DNA of 64,000 nucleotides from Moorena sp. SIO3I8 (GCF_010692325.1 NZ_JAAHHW010000001.1:1-64000); one strand, 5' to 3'. Numbered from the stretch's first letter, positions 7,171 through 16,146 are shown. Program-made: numbers and translations. Notes: generated by a model from the letters alone, not told the origin.

Positions 7171-8718
7171 ATGTCTAAACAAAACCGCAAAAGGTCAAGG
7201 TGTACCAGCGGTTGGAGGCTGCAAAGCTGGAAAGTTTGCTTGCCCGCGATCGCAATAATCATCCTGTTGTGTGCCGAGGTAGCAGTAGCCCAGAATCCAC
7301 CTTTTAAGACTACCCTTGAATCTCTCCAAATTGCCGTGGATACTATCTGGGTGATATTCACTGGTTGTTTAGTATTCTTCATGAACGCGGGCTTTGGGAT
7401 GTTGGAAGTTGGTCTTTGCCGCCAAAAGAACGCCGCCAACATTTTGACTAAAAACCTGATTGTGTTTGCCCTGTCTACAGTAGCTTACTGGGCAGTTGGC
7501 TTTGCTGTGATGTTTGGTGATGGAAACCCTGTTTTAGGTTTCAATGGCTTTTTCCTTTCAGGATTAGATAATAGTCCAGCCATAGGAGAAGCCTACAACG
7601 GTGTCTTCTATTCACTAAAAGATATTGGTATACCCCTCAACGCCAAGTTCTTTTTTCAACTGGTTTTTGCTGGAACTGCTGCCACTATTGTCTCTGGAGC
7701 AGTGGCCGAGCGCATCAAATTTTCGGCGTTTTGTCTGTTCAGCGTTCTACTTGTGGGCATAATTTACCCAATCACGGGTCACTGGATTTGGGGAGGAGGC
7801 TGGCTAGGAGGAGGCTGGCTAGAATGGCTGAAATTTTGGGACTTTGCTGGTTCAACCGTAGTTCACTGCGTAGGCGGTGGCTCTGCCTTAGTAGGTGCTT
7901 ACCTTCTCGGACCACGCAAGGGCAAATATATAGATGGCGTCTCCTATGGGCTGCCCGGACACAATCTCAGCCTGGCGATTCTAGGTTGCTCGATTTTATG
8001 GCTGGGCTGGTTTGGTTTTAATCCCGGCTCAAGCATTTTTAATCCCGGAACAACGAATTTAGATCCCAACTCCATTAGCCATATTGTCCTCACGACGAAT
8101 ATAGCAGCTTGTGCAGGGGGTATTGCCGCAGCTATAACTACCTGGTTTGACCCAAGGGATCCTGACAGTAAGCCTGACCCCACTATGATTATTAACGGAG
8201 TACTGTCGGGTTTAGTAGCTATTACTGCATCCTGTGCATTCGTTACGATTGGTAAAGCTATTGCTATAGGTCTGCTGGCAGGAATAATTGTGGTCTTTTC
8301 AGTGGACTTCTGGGACAGGATGAAAATTGATGATCCAGTAGGTGCTATTTCTGTCCATCTTGTCAGTGGAGTCTGGGGAACACTGGCTTTAGCTCTTTTC
8401 AGTGAAGGACCTGGTGATTTGTATAGTATTGGTAACGGTCCAGTAGCCGGACTATTCTGTGGTGGCGGGATAGATAGTATCCGGCAGCTTTTTATTCAAC
8501 TACTCGGCATTGTTGCAGTAGGTCTGTCAACGGTTGTCATGAGCTGGCTGGCTTGGTTATTTGTTAAAAGCATACTTTCCTCAAGTCTGAGAGTTACAGA
8601 AAAAGCAGAAATTGAAGGTCTAGATTTCCACGAACACCGTATGACTGCCTACAGTGGCTTTTTGCTTAAGGCAGATGTCAAGCAATCATCGCTGAGAGAT
8701 CAGCAAAGACATAATTAA
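7171..8718 (+). CDS. amt: Ammonium transporter, Amt family (copy 2)
   Basis: This 515-residue paralogue of the gene at 2751 is nearly identical over the first 40 residues and most helices, so the duplication is recent or homogenised. Both pore histidines are kept (H232 in STVVHCVGGG and H396 in GAISVHLVSG; the Gly after HLV is Ser here). It has the same GGGWLGGGWL duplication and the same GLDFHEHRMTAY tail. Differences are concentrated in the N-terminal pre-helix segment, an ~18-residue insertion after GNPVLGF, and a longer SSIFNPGTTNLD loop. The stop codon is overlapped by a palindromic repeat, after which comes a Roadblock-like gene but no GTPase. Confidence 0.97.
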   Translation: MSKQNRKRSRCTSGWRLQSWKVCLPAIAIIILLCAEVAVAQNPPFKTTLESLQIAVDTIWVIFTGCLVFFMNAGFGMLEVGLCRQKNAANILTKNLIVFALSTVAYWAVGFAVMFGDGNPVLGFNGFFLSGLDNSPAIGEAYNGVFYSLKDIGIPLNAKFFFQLVFAGTAATIVSGAVAERIKFSAFCLFSVLLVGIIYPITGHWIWGGGWLGGGWLEWLKFWDFAGSTVVHCVGGGSALVGAYLLGPRKGKYIDGVSYGLPGHNLSLAILGCSILWLGWFGFNPGSSIFNPGTTNLDPNSISHIVLTTNIAACAGGIAAAITTWFDPRDPDSKPDPTMIINGVLSGLVAITASCAFVTIGKAIAIGLLAGIIVVFSVDFWDRMKIDDPVGAISVHLVSGVWGTLALALFSEGPGDLYSIGNGPVAGLFCGGGIDSIRQLFIQLLGIVAVGLSTVVMSWLAWLFVKSILSSSLRVTEKAEIEGLDFHEHRMTAYSGFLLKADVKQSSLRDQQRHN

Positions 8719-8814
8719 TATCATGTCCAGTTGAATACTTACACTTTGGCTAAAGTAAGGCAGAAGGCAGAAGGCAGAAGGCGCTTAGTATAAGTACTCA
8801 ACCGGACATGATAT
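8718..8814. repeat. Palindromic element with heptamer core
   Basis: Left arm ATATCATGTCCAGTTGAATA... (8718-8741) and right arm (8791-8814) are inverted repeats matching at 22 of 24 positions. The core carries GGCAGAA heptamers. The left arm includes the last base of the amt stop codon. The same arm sequence recurs at 39487-39643 and, more divergent, at 38331 and 54237. Confidence 0.8.
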
Positions 8815-8857
8815 TACCTGTTCCCTGTTCTAGAGTAGTTTAATCAAAAATAATCCC

Positions 8858-9334
8858 ATGACCAGAATCAAGATGATGTCAAAACAACCACAATATTACG
8901 ATCTAATTGTTAGGGAGTTAGTAGCTGATAATGATGACATTGTAGGTGCAGTTATCCTCTATAAACAGTTACCTATTACTGAATATATAGGTGAATTAAA
9001 TAAAACTGAAACTCTAAAAATAGCAGATAAAATAATCGAGTTTCACAAATCTATTAACCGCTTACCTAGTCTGGTAAACAACGAAAAAATATTCATTGAA
9101 TCTAGAGATACTTTGCTGATTGTTGTTTTTTATCCTAATCAGTGTTTGTTGCTAGTTAAAGCTAAGCAAACTGATATCCTTGGCAGGATTATACATGCTA
9201 TTGAAGAAACATCACAAAAGATTCAGTATTTACTTGACCCTAGAGCAGCTTATCGGAATGGTTATCAGTTCTTTGATCAGCCAAAGGATAATGAAATAAT
9301 ATACAGGAATAAACCCCTAAGTCCTGAATTTTAG
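8858..9334 (+). CDS. Roadblock/LC7-like small protein, copy 2
   Basis: 158 residues from the first ATG, or 152 from the ATG at 8876. The latter is better supported because homology with the copy at 5571 begins exactly there (MSKQPQYYDLIVREL). The order of elements is strand DDIVGAVILY, a YIGEL turn, a central helix (TLKIADKIIEFHKSI), strands LLIVVFY and CLLLVKAK, and a final amphipathic helix (GRIIHAIEETSQKIQYLL). This fits the Roadblock/LC7 fold found in GTPase-regulating proteins such as MglB. The C-terminal tail is charged and ends YRNKPLSPEF. It follows amt copy 2 by about 140-160 bp. The fold is inference from the secondary-structure pattern. Confidence 0.7.
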   Translation: MTRIKMMSKQPQYYDLIVRELVADNDDIVGAVILYKQLPITEYIGELNKTETLKIADKIIEFHKSINRLPSLVNNEKIFIESRDTLLIVVFYPNQCLLLVKAKQTDILGRIIHAIEETSQKIQYLLDPRAAYRNGYQFFDQPKDNEIIYRNKPLSPEF

Positions 9335-9348
9335 GACGTTCCCAAATT

Positions 9349-10332
9349 TCAATACAACTGGGGCACAAAGAATTGCTCATACAGAGGTGGGCGCACATAA
9401 TTATTGGGAGCCTTCTTGCGTGGGGGTAATTCTAGAGGTTCCGGTGTCATATCAACGTAGGGAATCTTGCTGAGAATATGACTGATGCAATTAAGCCGAG
9501 CACGCTTTTTGTCATCAGCTTCCACCGTGAACCAGGGGGCTTCTGGAATATTGGTGTGAGCCAACATGTTGTCTTTTGCTTGAGAATATTCCACCCAGCG
9601 ATCGCGAGATTCTAGATCCATCGGGCTGAGCTTCCAGCGACGAGCGGGATCGGTGGTGCGAGATTGGAACCGTCGCTCTTGCTCCTCATCGCTTACTGAA
9701 AACCAATACTTCAGCAAAATTATGCCGGATCTGACCAACATCTGCTCAAATTCTGGGCAGGTTTGCATGAATTCCTGATACTGTGCATCGGTACAAAAAC
9801 CCATCACATGCTCCACCCCAGCTCGATTGTACCAACTGCGGTCAAAACAGACAATTTCACCGGCTGCGGGCAGATGAGCTACATAGCGCTGGAAATACCA
9901 TTGGGTCTTTTCCCGATCACTGGGTGTACCCAATGCCACAATTCGGCAGCCACGTGGATTTAGGGGTTCGGTAATCCGTTTAATAGTCCCTCCCTTACCC
10001 GCTGCATCACGTCCTTCAAACACAATCACAATCCGGGTCCCAGTATGCTTAGTCCAGTATTGCATTTTCACCAGTTCCAATTGCAGACGGGCAAGCTCCT
10101 TTTCATAAATTTTCCTGGGAAGTTTAGAGCTGCCTTCTGCCTCAGAAATGTGGTAGAACACTCTTCGTTCTGAATTGGGGAGATTGGCCTTCTTTTGTTT
10201 CTTGAGTTTTTTCTTATTTAATTTTTCCTTATTTAATTTTTTATTATCTTTCTTTTTACTATCTGCTGCTAGTAGATGCTTCTTTTTGCTCGCCCGTTGG
10301 GACTTATCCCCATTCATAGATTTAGTTTTCAT
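9349..10332 (-). CDS. ppk2: Polyphosphate kinase 2 (PPK2 family)
   Basis: This 327-residue cytoplasmic enzyme transfers phosphate between polyphosphate and nucleotides. Walker A is GRDAAGKGG at residues 107-115, and the Walker B-type motif with the PPK2 signature is VCFDRSWYNRAG (Asp164). Downstream are the lid segment (RSGIILLKYWFSVSDEEQERR) and RRWKLSPMDLESRDRW. It is a single-domain (class I-like) PPK2. The first 50 residues are an unusual Lys-rich low-complexity extension. The direction of reaction and nucleotide preference cannot be read from sequence. It converges on the Roadblock-like gene, with 14 bp between stops. Confidence 0.96.
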   Translation of the reverse strand: MKTKSMNGDKSQRASKKKHLLAADSKKKDNKKLNKEKLNKKKLKKQKKANLPNSERRVFYHISEAEGSSKLPRKIYEKELARLQLELVKMQYWTKHTGTRIVIVFEGRDAAGKGGTIKRITEPLNPRGCRIVALGTPSDREKTQWYFQRYVAHLPAAGEIVCFDRSWYNRAGVEHVMGFCTDAQYQEFMQTCPEFEQMLVRSGIILLKYWFSVSDEEQERRFQSRTTDPARRWKLSPMDLESRDRWVEYSQAKDNMLAHTNIPEAPWFTVEADDKKRARLNCISHILSKIPYVDMTPEPLELPPRKKAPNNYVRPPLYEQFFVPQLY

Positions 10333-10366
10333 TGCTATACAACCCTGTATTTGTATTGAGCTTGAT

Positions 10367-10436
10367 GTAGGGTGGGCAGTGGATCAGGCAGATTCACCAA
10401 GCTAGCCATCGGTTTGCTAGGCACTGCCCACTTTAG
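10367..10436. repeat. Hairpin repeat, copy A
   Basis: Ends GTGGGCAGTG and CACTGCCCAC are perfect inverted repeats around a ~43-bp interior (GATCAGGCAGATTCACCAAG...). The same element recurs at 10960-11029 on the other side of the coiled-coil gene. Confidence 0.85.
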
Positions 10437-10484
10437 GATTTGCCCTTTGCCTAAAACCAAGCATTAATTGAGCTAAGAGGGAAT

Positions 10485-10868
10485 TCACCGATTTTCTAAT
10501 CCTCTAACTCGTTGCTCTAAGGCATTCATTCTTTCCTCTAAATCTAATTTATCAGATTCTTGGGTGATGCTATATCCAATCAATTGTTCTAATATCCTTT
10601 CTTGTCGTTGTTGGTTGTCTTGAGACCTTAATTGTCTTTCTTGTAGTTCAAGTTGACCAGCTTGTAGTTCAAGTTGACCAGCTTGTAGTTCAGCTTGAAC
10701 AGCTAGCATCTGTTCTAATATTGTCTCTTGTCGTTGTTGGTTCTCTTGAAACTTTAATTGTGTTTCTTGAAACTTTAATTGTGTTTCTTGTAGTTCACGT
10801 TGAACAGCTAGCATCTGTTCTAATGTTACTTCAATTCGATCTAATCTGTTCGAGCCGTTGTTAGTCAT
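10485..10868 (-). CDS. Coiled-coil protein with internal 7-residue repeats
   Basis: 127 residues, almost entirely predicted coiled coil. Units such as LQETQLKFQETQLKFQ and LQAGQLELQAGQLELQ are 7-residue repeats encoded by near-identical 21-bp DNA repeats, so the array can expand and contract. The C-terminal part (LDLEERMNALEQRVRGLENR) is a regular heptad. Gln-rich proteins of this kind are common and variable in length in filamentous cyanobacteria. No function is assignable. It sits alone between two copies of a hairpin repeat, possibly carried or duplicated with them. Confidence 0.75.
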   Translation of the reverse strand: MTNNGSNRLDRIEVTLEQMLAVQRELQETQLKFQETQLKFQENQQRQETILEQMLAVQAELQAGQLELQAGQLELQERQLRSQDNQQRQERILEQLIGYSITQESDKLDLEERMNALEQRVRGLENR

Positions 10869-10959
10869 TGTTAATTTATTAATTTAATTAGGTCTTATTG
10901 ATAGCCCTTGGCCAATGGCTATAATTTATTATGACTCCAAGCTTCTAACTCCTGAGATC

Positions 10960-11029
10960 TACGGTGGGCAGTGGATCAGGCAGATTCACCAAGCTGGTCA
11001 TAGGATTGCTAGGCACTGCCCACCCTACG
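10960..11029. repeat. Hairpin repeat, copy B
   Basis: Second copy of the element at 10367, with the same inverted ends (GTGGGCAGTG/CACTGCCCAC) and nearly the same interior. In this copy the outer TACG...CTACG flanks are also palindromic. Confidence 0.85.
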
Positions 11030-11091
11030 ATTAATGTGCTGGATAAAGTTGGTGCGTTCGCGTAGCGTAGCCCTTCGGGCTAATCGCAACT

Positions 11092-12300
11092 CTAGATCGC
11101 CTTGGCAAAATTAGCTGGATCTTGGTCACGTCGGTGACGGATGGGAATAGGAGAACCTTGAGCATTTCCTACTAAAGAGGCAGTTTTTTCCAGAGACTCT
11201 CTGAGCCTCTTAGCAGCATATATAGACATATCCCGAGGAACACTAATTCTGTCGCGCAAATATCGCAGAGCAGGATCTGAACCCAACGGTGGCATAAAGG
11301 TTTCCCCGGTAATCATGTGTGTCAAGGCACAACGGAGGGCTGGATCAAACAAGGTCTCGTCGGCGGGGTTAACTCGAATGATATTAGTGCGGTGTTTAAG
11401 CACTCGTTGGAGAGCTTCAGTACGGGAAGTCTCCGGTTCTGGGTAAGTTACATCCGGTAGCCCTTCCCAAGGACCATTGTCCACCCGTGCCTGATTGACT
11501 AACGTCTGGGGTTTATCGTTTGGCCAGCAACCCCCCATCTGGGGAGGCAAATCATGGACATGGGTGTGGAAGTCGCTCTGTGTGCCACGATAGGTAGGTC
11601 GGGTTTCCATGGCTTCAAACCAAGCTGCCAATCGAGGATTTTCTTCCCTTATAGAATAGCCTTTGTAGTAATAAAGACTGGCATTCATGCGTTCGACATA
11701 AGGCATGAAAATCACATCAACAGTACCGAACTGATCCAGAAAGTAAGGACCTGGAGTGGAGCTTAGGGCATTTTCCACCATCTCCACCACTTGAATAAAT
11801 TGGTCTTGGTGATGTTGCTCTTCTTTAGATGAACGTGTAGGATAGCACAGCCAAGTACACCAAGCTCTAAACAGAAGTCTCTCCAACTGCCTTAGCTTTA
11901 TGACAGCCGGGTCTTTCATGCTTTGCTCTAAGGGTTTAAAAACCCGCTCTAATCCGATTAAAATGTCATCACTTTCGGTGATAAAGTTACCATCTAGCTC
12001 TAGGGCTGGTAGCATTCCGGATGGCACTTTCTGCTTGTACCAACGTTCTTTCTTACCATAACAAAACATGGTAATTTTTTGGATACGATAAGGAATTTGT
12101 TTTTCTTCCAACCATAGCCAAATTTTCTGGCAGTAAGGGCACCAAGCGTGGTTATCCCGGTATAGGGTAACCCGAATATCAGATTCACTAAAACCAAATA
12201 GGCGCAAACAAGATTGAGCGTTAGTAGCTCCATTAACGGTATCTATTTTAAAATCCGTCAGAGCTTCTAGTTCTTGCCAGCTTAGGGGGGCGATACTCAT
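11092..12300 (-). CDS. Glutathione S-transferase family protein
   Basis: 402 residues. A thioredoxin-fold N-terminal GST domain carries a glutaredoxin-like CPYC at residues 54-57 ([13 protein letters not shown]) and the cis-Pro segment [13 protein letters not shown], followed by an all-helical GST C-terminal domain. About 140 extra residues at the C-terminus ([29 protein letters not shown]-like) form an additional helical region seen in cyanobacterial and plant members. It probably acts on small thiol or quinone-type substrates in the cytoplasm; the substrate is unknown. It is monocistronic, flanked by repeats on both sides. The start ATG follows a purine-poor region without a clear Shine-Dalgarno. 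Confidence 0.88.
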   Translation of the reverse strand: MSIAPLSWQELEALTDFKIDTVNGATNAQSCLRLFGFSESDIRVTLYRDNHAWCPYCQKIWLWLEEKQIPYRIQKITMFCYGKKERWYKQKVPSGMLPALELDGNFITESDDILIGLERVFKPLEQSMKDPAVIKLRQLERLLFRAWCTWLCYPTRSSKEEQHHQDQFIQVVEMVENALSSTPGPYFLDQFGTVDVIFMPYVERMNASLYYYKGYSIREENPRLAAWFEAMETRPTYRGTQSDFHTHVHDLPPQMGGCWPNDKPQTLVNQARVDNGPWEGLPDVTYPEPETSRTEALQRVLKHRTNIIRVNPADETLFDPALRCALTHMITGETFMPPLGSDPALRYLRDRISVPRDMSIYAAKRLRESLEKTASLVGNAQGSPIPIRHRRDQDPANFAKAI

Positions 12301-12351
12301 GGGGGTGGGTTTAATTAAAGTTTGTTACAAAAGATACTATCGCATATTTTG

Positions 12352-12476
12352 TGTAAGCTATCAGCTATCAGCTATCAGCTATCAGCTATCAGCTATTGAA
12401 TAAAATAAGCTGTTCGCGTAGCGTGAGCTTTTAGCTCACGGCTGACGGCTGACGGCTAACGGCTGATAGCTGACAG
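12352..12476. repeat. Heptamer repeats AGCTATC and GGCTGAC
   Basis: Six copies of AGCTATC (12355-12396), then a GTTCGCGTAGCG repeat core, then GGCTGAC/GGCTAAC units. The latter run into the 3' end of the glycosyltransferase gene and encode its last residues. Confidence 0.85.
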
Positions 12477-14256
12477 CTGAATCCTTAGGACTAAGACAGT
12501 GATAAACCTGAGCTTGGTAACCATCCACGGTTATTAAATTATTAACAGAATTCTCAGCAGAACAATTAGGTAACTCTTCAACTGTTGCGTTAAAATTCAC
12601 CAACCATAAATCTATGGTACTTGACAAATCAGCGACAGTTTGTTTAAGAGTGAGAGCAGCCGGACAATTGCTCTGCTGGCACTGAATTTGGTCTTGATGT
12701 GCCAATATAAATTGGGGATTAACTGAGGATAGTTTTTGATCAGCCTTCTGTTGGAATTCCCAAGCCAGCCCCATCATTTCACCAGTCTGTACCAAGGTGT
12801 TGTGAGTAGTAGCAATTAGTATCGGTACTGATGACTGTTGTTCAATTATGGGTACCAATAAATCTGGACGATAGTATTTTTGATAGCCTAGATTGCTGAC
12901 TACGGTAATACTACTCAAAAACCCCATTATCAAAACTAGCGCTATGGTTTTTGGTCTACTAGGGCTACTATTGTCAGTGGAATTTGTGGTTGAGGCGCGA
13001 GGGTTACTCACGGCTAGGGCGGCTGCTACTAAGACAATCACAGCAGGGAAGTAAACGAAACTATACCGAGCACCACGGGTGAGGTCAGTACCAAGGCAGT
13101 AAGTAATACCAAAAAATAATGCGATCGCACTAATCAAGAAACTCCCTAAAACCCCTGTGACCAAACCAGTCTGAGGGTGATTTAGTTGTATTTTTAGATA
13201 GCGATAGAGAATCGGGAGCAACCAGATTAGAAACACTAACATCACCAAACCCGAAGCAATGACCACGATCAGGGAAGATGACTCTACCGGCAATAGCGAT
13301 AACATGGTGATCCAAGCAGCGAAAGCTTGAAAAATTGGCTTGCTCCAAGCCCAACTCCCTTCAGTGCTACTGATAATCCATTCAGTCATCTGAGCATCGT
13401 AACTCGATAGCCACACCGGTAACCAAACTAATCCTCCCATAGCACTACCTACAGCAACTGCACCAATGCGCCGGATTGGATAGGGTCGAGAAGGAGAAAT
13501 TTTGGCTAATCCCCAAAGTCCTAATAAAACCATGGCCTCAGCACACAGGGTCAGGAGAAAAAAATAGTGGGTTGCTATACCTAAACAATTAACCACTACC
13601 CAAGACAGGGATATCCAAATCGGTAGAACAGTCTGGCGTTGAAGATGTTGTACAGCAATAACTAAGCAGCACAGGGATGCCATTACCCACAAAATAGCTA
13701 AGGTGTAATGACGGGCTTCCTGGGCTAGAAAGACACCGTAGGGAGACACAGCCATAATTGCTGCTGCTAGTTGAGCCACTAACCGGGAACGAAACCCTAC
13801 CCAGCTCAGTCCATAGATTACTGGAATTGATACTATACCGAACAGGGCGGGAAGCGATCGCATCCCCCAAATTACTAAGTCGCTATGCTGTAACGATGTT
13901 CCATCGAACGCCTGTACACCGAAGGAAAATAGCCTCATCCACCAGTTCGCCAGGACAAAATATAGGGGAGGGTGGTGATCCTCAGTAAATAAATGATGAA
14001 TAACTGCTGATGCTCCCGATTCTGGATTAAATGCCAGTGGTTGTAACAGGGTAGATAGGGAAATGGCTTGGTCTAGGGGTAAGGTTTGATAACTATTGCC
14101 CAAGCTGAACACGATTGTGGCAAATTCATCGGTCCAGGGGGACTTCAGGGTGAGGTTAGTGAAGCGTAAAACACTGCCAATAGTAATCCAAAATAATAGC
14201 AACAGGGGCTGAAACCAGAGACTTCTCAGGAAAGTTTTCAAAAATAGTAACCTCAA
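12436..14256 (-). CDS. Membrane glycosyltransferase, GT39/ArnT-like (PMT_2 type)
   Basis: 606 residues with about ten or more membrane helices. The first periplasmic loop carries the acidic motif SPWTDEFATIVFSLG, and a second conserved loop reads LFTEDHHPPLYFVLANWW. Both are typical of lipid-phosphosugar-dependent glycosyltransferases of the ArnT/PMT group, which transfer sugars from polyprenyl carriers outside the membrane. A C-terminal extracytoplasmic domain follows the last helix near residue 450. The final ~12 residues (SYQPLAVSRQP) come from the adjacent heptamer repeat, so the natural C-terminus has been replaced. Acceptor and sugar are unknown. Confidence 0.88.
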   Translation of the reverse strand: MRLLFLKTFLRSLWFQPLLLLFWITIGSVLRFTNLTLKSPWTDEFATIVFSLGNSYQTLPLDQAISLSTLLQPLAFNPESGASAVIHHLFTEDHHPPLYFVLANWWMRLFSFGVQAFDGTSLQHSDLVIWGMRSLPALFGIVSIPVIYGLSWVGFRSRLVAQLAAAIMAVSPYGVFLAQEARHYTLAILWVMASLCCLVIAVQHLQRQTVLPIWISLSWVVVNCLGIATHYFFLLTLCAEAMVLLGLWGLAKISPSRPYPIRRIGAVAVGSAMGGLVWLPVWLSSYDAQMTEWIISSTEGSWAWSKPIFQAFAAWITMLSLLPVESSSLIVVIASGLVMLVFLIWLLPILYRYLKIQLNHPQTGLVTGVLGSFLISAIALFFGITYCLGTDLTRGARYSFVYFPAVIVLVAAALAVSNPRASTTNSTDNSSPSRPKTIALVLIMGFLSSITVVSNLGYQKYYRPDLLVPIIEQQSSVPILIATTHNTLVQTGEMMGLAWEFQQKADQKLSSVNPQFILAHQDQIQCQQSNCPAALTLKQTVADLSSTIDLWLVNFNATVEELPNCSAENSVNNLITVDGYQAQVYHCLSPKDSAVSYQPLAVSRQP

Positions 14257-14368
14257 TCAGCAAAGGAGCACACTTGCCAATGGAATTGAACAATGATACG
14301 ACGCATTCCCCCACCTGGCCTATGGCCACGCTACGCGAACGGCTTGCCAGGTGGGGGTTAAGGAGTAA

Positions 14369-14517
14369 TCAGTTATCTCTAGCCCAGCGCTCTATTAGTT
14401 CTCCAACGCTGATATTTGTTTCTTTGGCAGAAGCTCGCAATCTATTCCATGCCGTATCGGTCAGCATTATGGTGTGTTTTTTTTTAGTTCATCATAATAA
14501 ACCGGGATTCCTCTCAT
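14369..14517 (-). pseudogene. Frameshifted RHH-like accessory gene of the tnpB element
   Basis: The minus strand encodes MRGIPVYYDELKK in one frame and MLTDTAWNRLRASAKETNIS followed by VGELIERWARDN in another. They join if one A is added to a run of nine A's (14477-14485). The joined ~50-residue protein resembles small DNA-binding proteins found beside tnpB in cyanobacteria (YYDELKKxHTIMLTDTAW...). As written the first frame stops after KKNTP at 14467. It may be dead, or expression may rely on slippage at A9. Confidence 0.6.
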
Positions 14518-14599
14518 CCTTTTTTGAGTTTTCTTTTGCCTTGTGCTTGACCTATCTAGAATAGCCGTATTTACTAAAAATAGAGTAGCAAAGAAACAG

Positions 14600-15946
14600 A
14601 TGAAAACGCCAGCCAAAGTTATCCGCACCGATAAATGGAGACTCAACCCGACCACCGAGCAGCGTGTACTGCTTAGTGAGACGGTCGAGGTCTACCGTCG
14701 TGCTTGTCGGTACTTGGTTGGCATCATCTATACTCACTGGGGGGAACTTGGGGATTTAACGGCAGATCAATTGACCCCTGCCGTTGAGAAATTGATGCAC
14801 AAGACTGCTAAGCGTCCTAATATCAAATATCCCCAATTCAATAAAACCTTCTATAAATTCCCTAGTTACTTACGTCGGGCTGCAATCGCATTTTCCGCTG
14901 GTCAGGTTAGTAGTTTTGTTACTCGTTATCGGGATTGGCAATCAGGAAGTAGAAAAAGAAAGGACGCCAAGCCTCCAAGACTGAATGCAAGTACCGGTTG
15001 TTATCCATCCCTCTACAAAGGGCAGTGCTATAAACTACATGGTTTCAATACAGTAGAAGTTAAGGTCTTTAATGGCTCTGATTGGATCTGGACTGATGTT
15101 CATATCACCGGTTTAAGAGAGCGTCACTTGGTAGCATCTAACAAGATGATGTCTCCTTCTATAGTAATAAACAATCGGGGGTATTACCTGTCAGTTCCAT
15201 TTACCTGTAAGCCAGAAAAAAGAAAACCAGAGGCAAATGTTACAGCAGTCGATCTAGGAATCAACACAACAGCCACAATAGCAGTCGTAACTCACAGCGG
15301 AACTGTAATCCATGCTGAATTCGTTCATCCTGGAAGAGACATAGACCGCCGAGATAAAAGACTAAAGTCCGTATCTACACGGGCATCATTGACCATGGGT
15401 AAAGGCGGGAAACTCCATAAAGGTTTCTGCTCTAAAACCTACGATAAATGCCGAAGAATCAATCATCAGATCGGCCATATTGTTTCAAAGCGGATTGTCG
15501 AGATTGCCAAAAAGTTCAATTCTTCAGCTATAGTGTTTGAGAATCTTAAAGGCTGGAGGCCAAAGGGTGGCAAAAAGCGATCGAACCTGCGGCAAAAATT
15601 CCATGGATGGCTCAAATCTAAAATCCGAGATTTCACCGAAATGAAATGGGCGGAATTAGGCGGAAGAGTTGTAGAAGTTGTGGCAGCTTATACTTCAAAG
15701 TTGGCCTATGATGGTTCCGGCGTGGTCAAGAGGAATTCAAAAAAATACTCTTTAGCAACCTTCACCTCAGGTAAACGCTTTAATGCAGATTTAAATGGCG
15801 CTTACAATATCGGTGCTAGAGGTGTGTTTAAGCTCGTTTGCAGAAATGACAACGAGGGTCGTTCCAGCAAAAGATCTGGACGACCACCTAGAAGCTGGGT
15901 CTGCCTGTGTGACTTGTGGGTTAGCGGTAATCCTAAGTTAGCATAG
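14600..15946 (+). CDS. tnpB: TnpB family RNA-guided nuclease without zinc-finger cysteines
   Basis: 448 residues from ATG 14600; a TTG at 14543 would add 19 residues of non-conserved sequence. The RuvC-like core is complete: Asp in AVDLGINTTATIA, Glu in AIVFENLKGWRP, Asp in FNADLNGAYNIGARG. Between the last two motifs most TnpB proteins carry a Cys4 zinc finger. Here that stretch reads YTSKLAYDGSG...SLATFTSGKR, with no cysteine. This layout is a recognisable cyanobacterial subgroup, not a random loss. Known TnpB proteins cut DNA guided by RNA from the element's right end. The C-terminal tail after IGARG is ~50 residues long. Confidence 0.88.
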   Translation: MKTPAKVIRTDKWRLNPTTEQRVLLSETVEVYRRACRYLVGIIYTHWGELGDLTADQLTPAVEKLMHKTAKRPNIKYPQFNKTFYKFPSYLRRAAIAFSAGQVSSFVTRYRDWQSGSRKRKDAKPPRLNASTGCYPSLYKGQCYKLHGFNTVEVKVFNGSDWIWTDVHITGLRERHLVASNKMMSPSIVINNRGYYLSVPFTCKPEKRKPEANVTAVDLGINTTATIAVVTHSGTVIHAEFVHPGRDIDRRDKRLKSVSTRASLTMGKGGKLHKGFCSKTYDKCRRINHQIGHIVSKRIVEIAKKFNSSAIVFENLKGWRPKGGKKRSNLRQKFHGWLKSKIRDFTEMKWAELGGRVVEVVAAYTSKLAYDGSGVVKRNSKKYSLATFTSGKRFNADLNGAYNIGARGVFKLVCRNDNEGRSSKRSGRPPRSWVCLCDLWVSGNPKLA

Positions 15947-16146
15947 GACACCACCACCTCGGGCGAAGCCCGACGCTACGCGAACGGCTTGCCAGGTGGT
16001 GGAGCTTCATATAGATGACAGACAAAATATATCGAATCAGGGGGTTTTAGCCCCTAAGTTATTTTCACCTTCCGGCTACACCATGGAGATGTTCAACTGC
16101 GATCACTGCGATCATTGTAGATTTACTGAGTGTAGGTTTACTGAAT

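Larger units (their letters stand above)
14308..16002 (+). mobile_element. IS200/IS605-type element carrying tnpB only
   Basis: Bounded by two related hairpins: 14308-14357 (CCCCCACCTGGC paired with GCCAGGTGGGGG) and 15951-16002 (CCACCACCT paired with AGGTGGTGG). Both contain the loop block GCTACGCGAACGGCTTGCC. Inside are a frameshifted small RHH-like gene on the minus strand and tnpB on the plus strand. There is no tnpA, so mobility would need help from elsewhere. The right hairpin begins 4 bp after the tnpB stop, where a right-end omega RNA would be expected. Confidence 0.75.
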
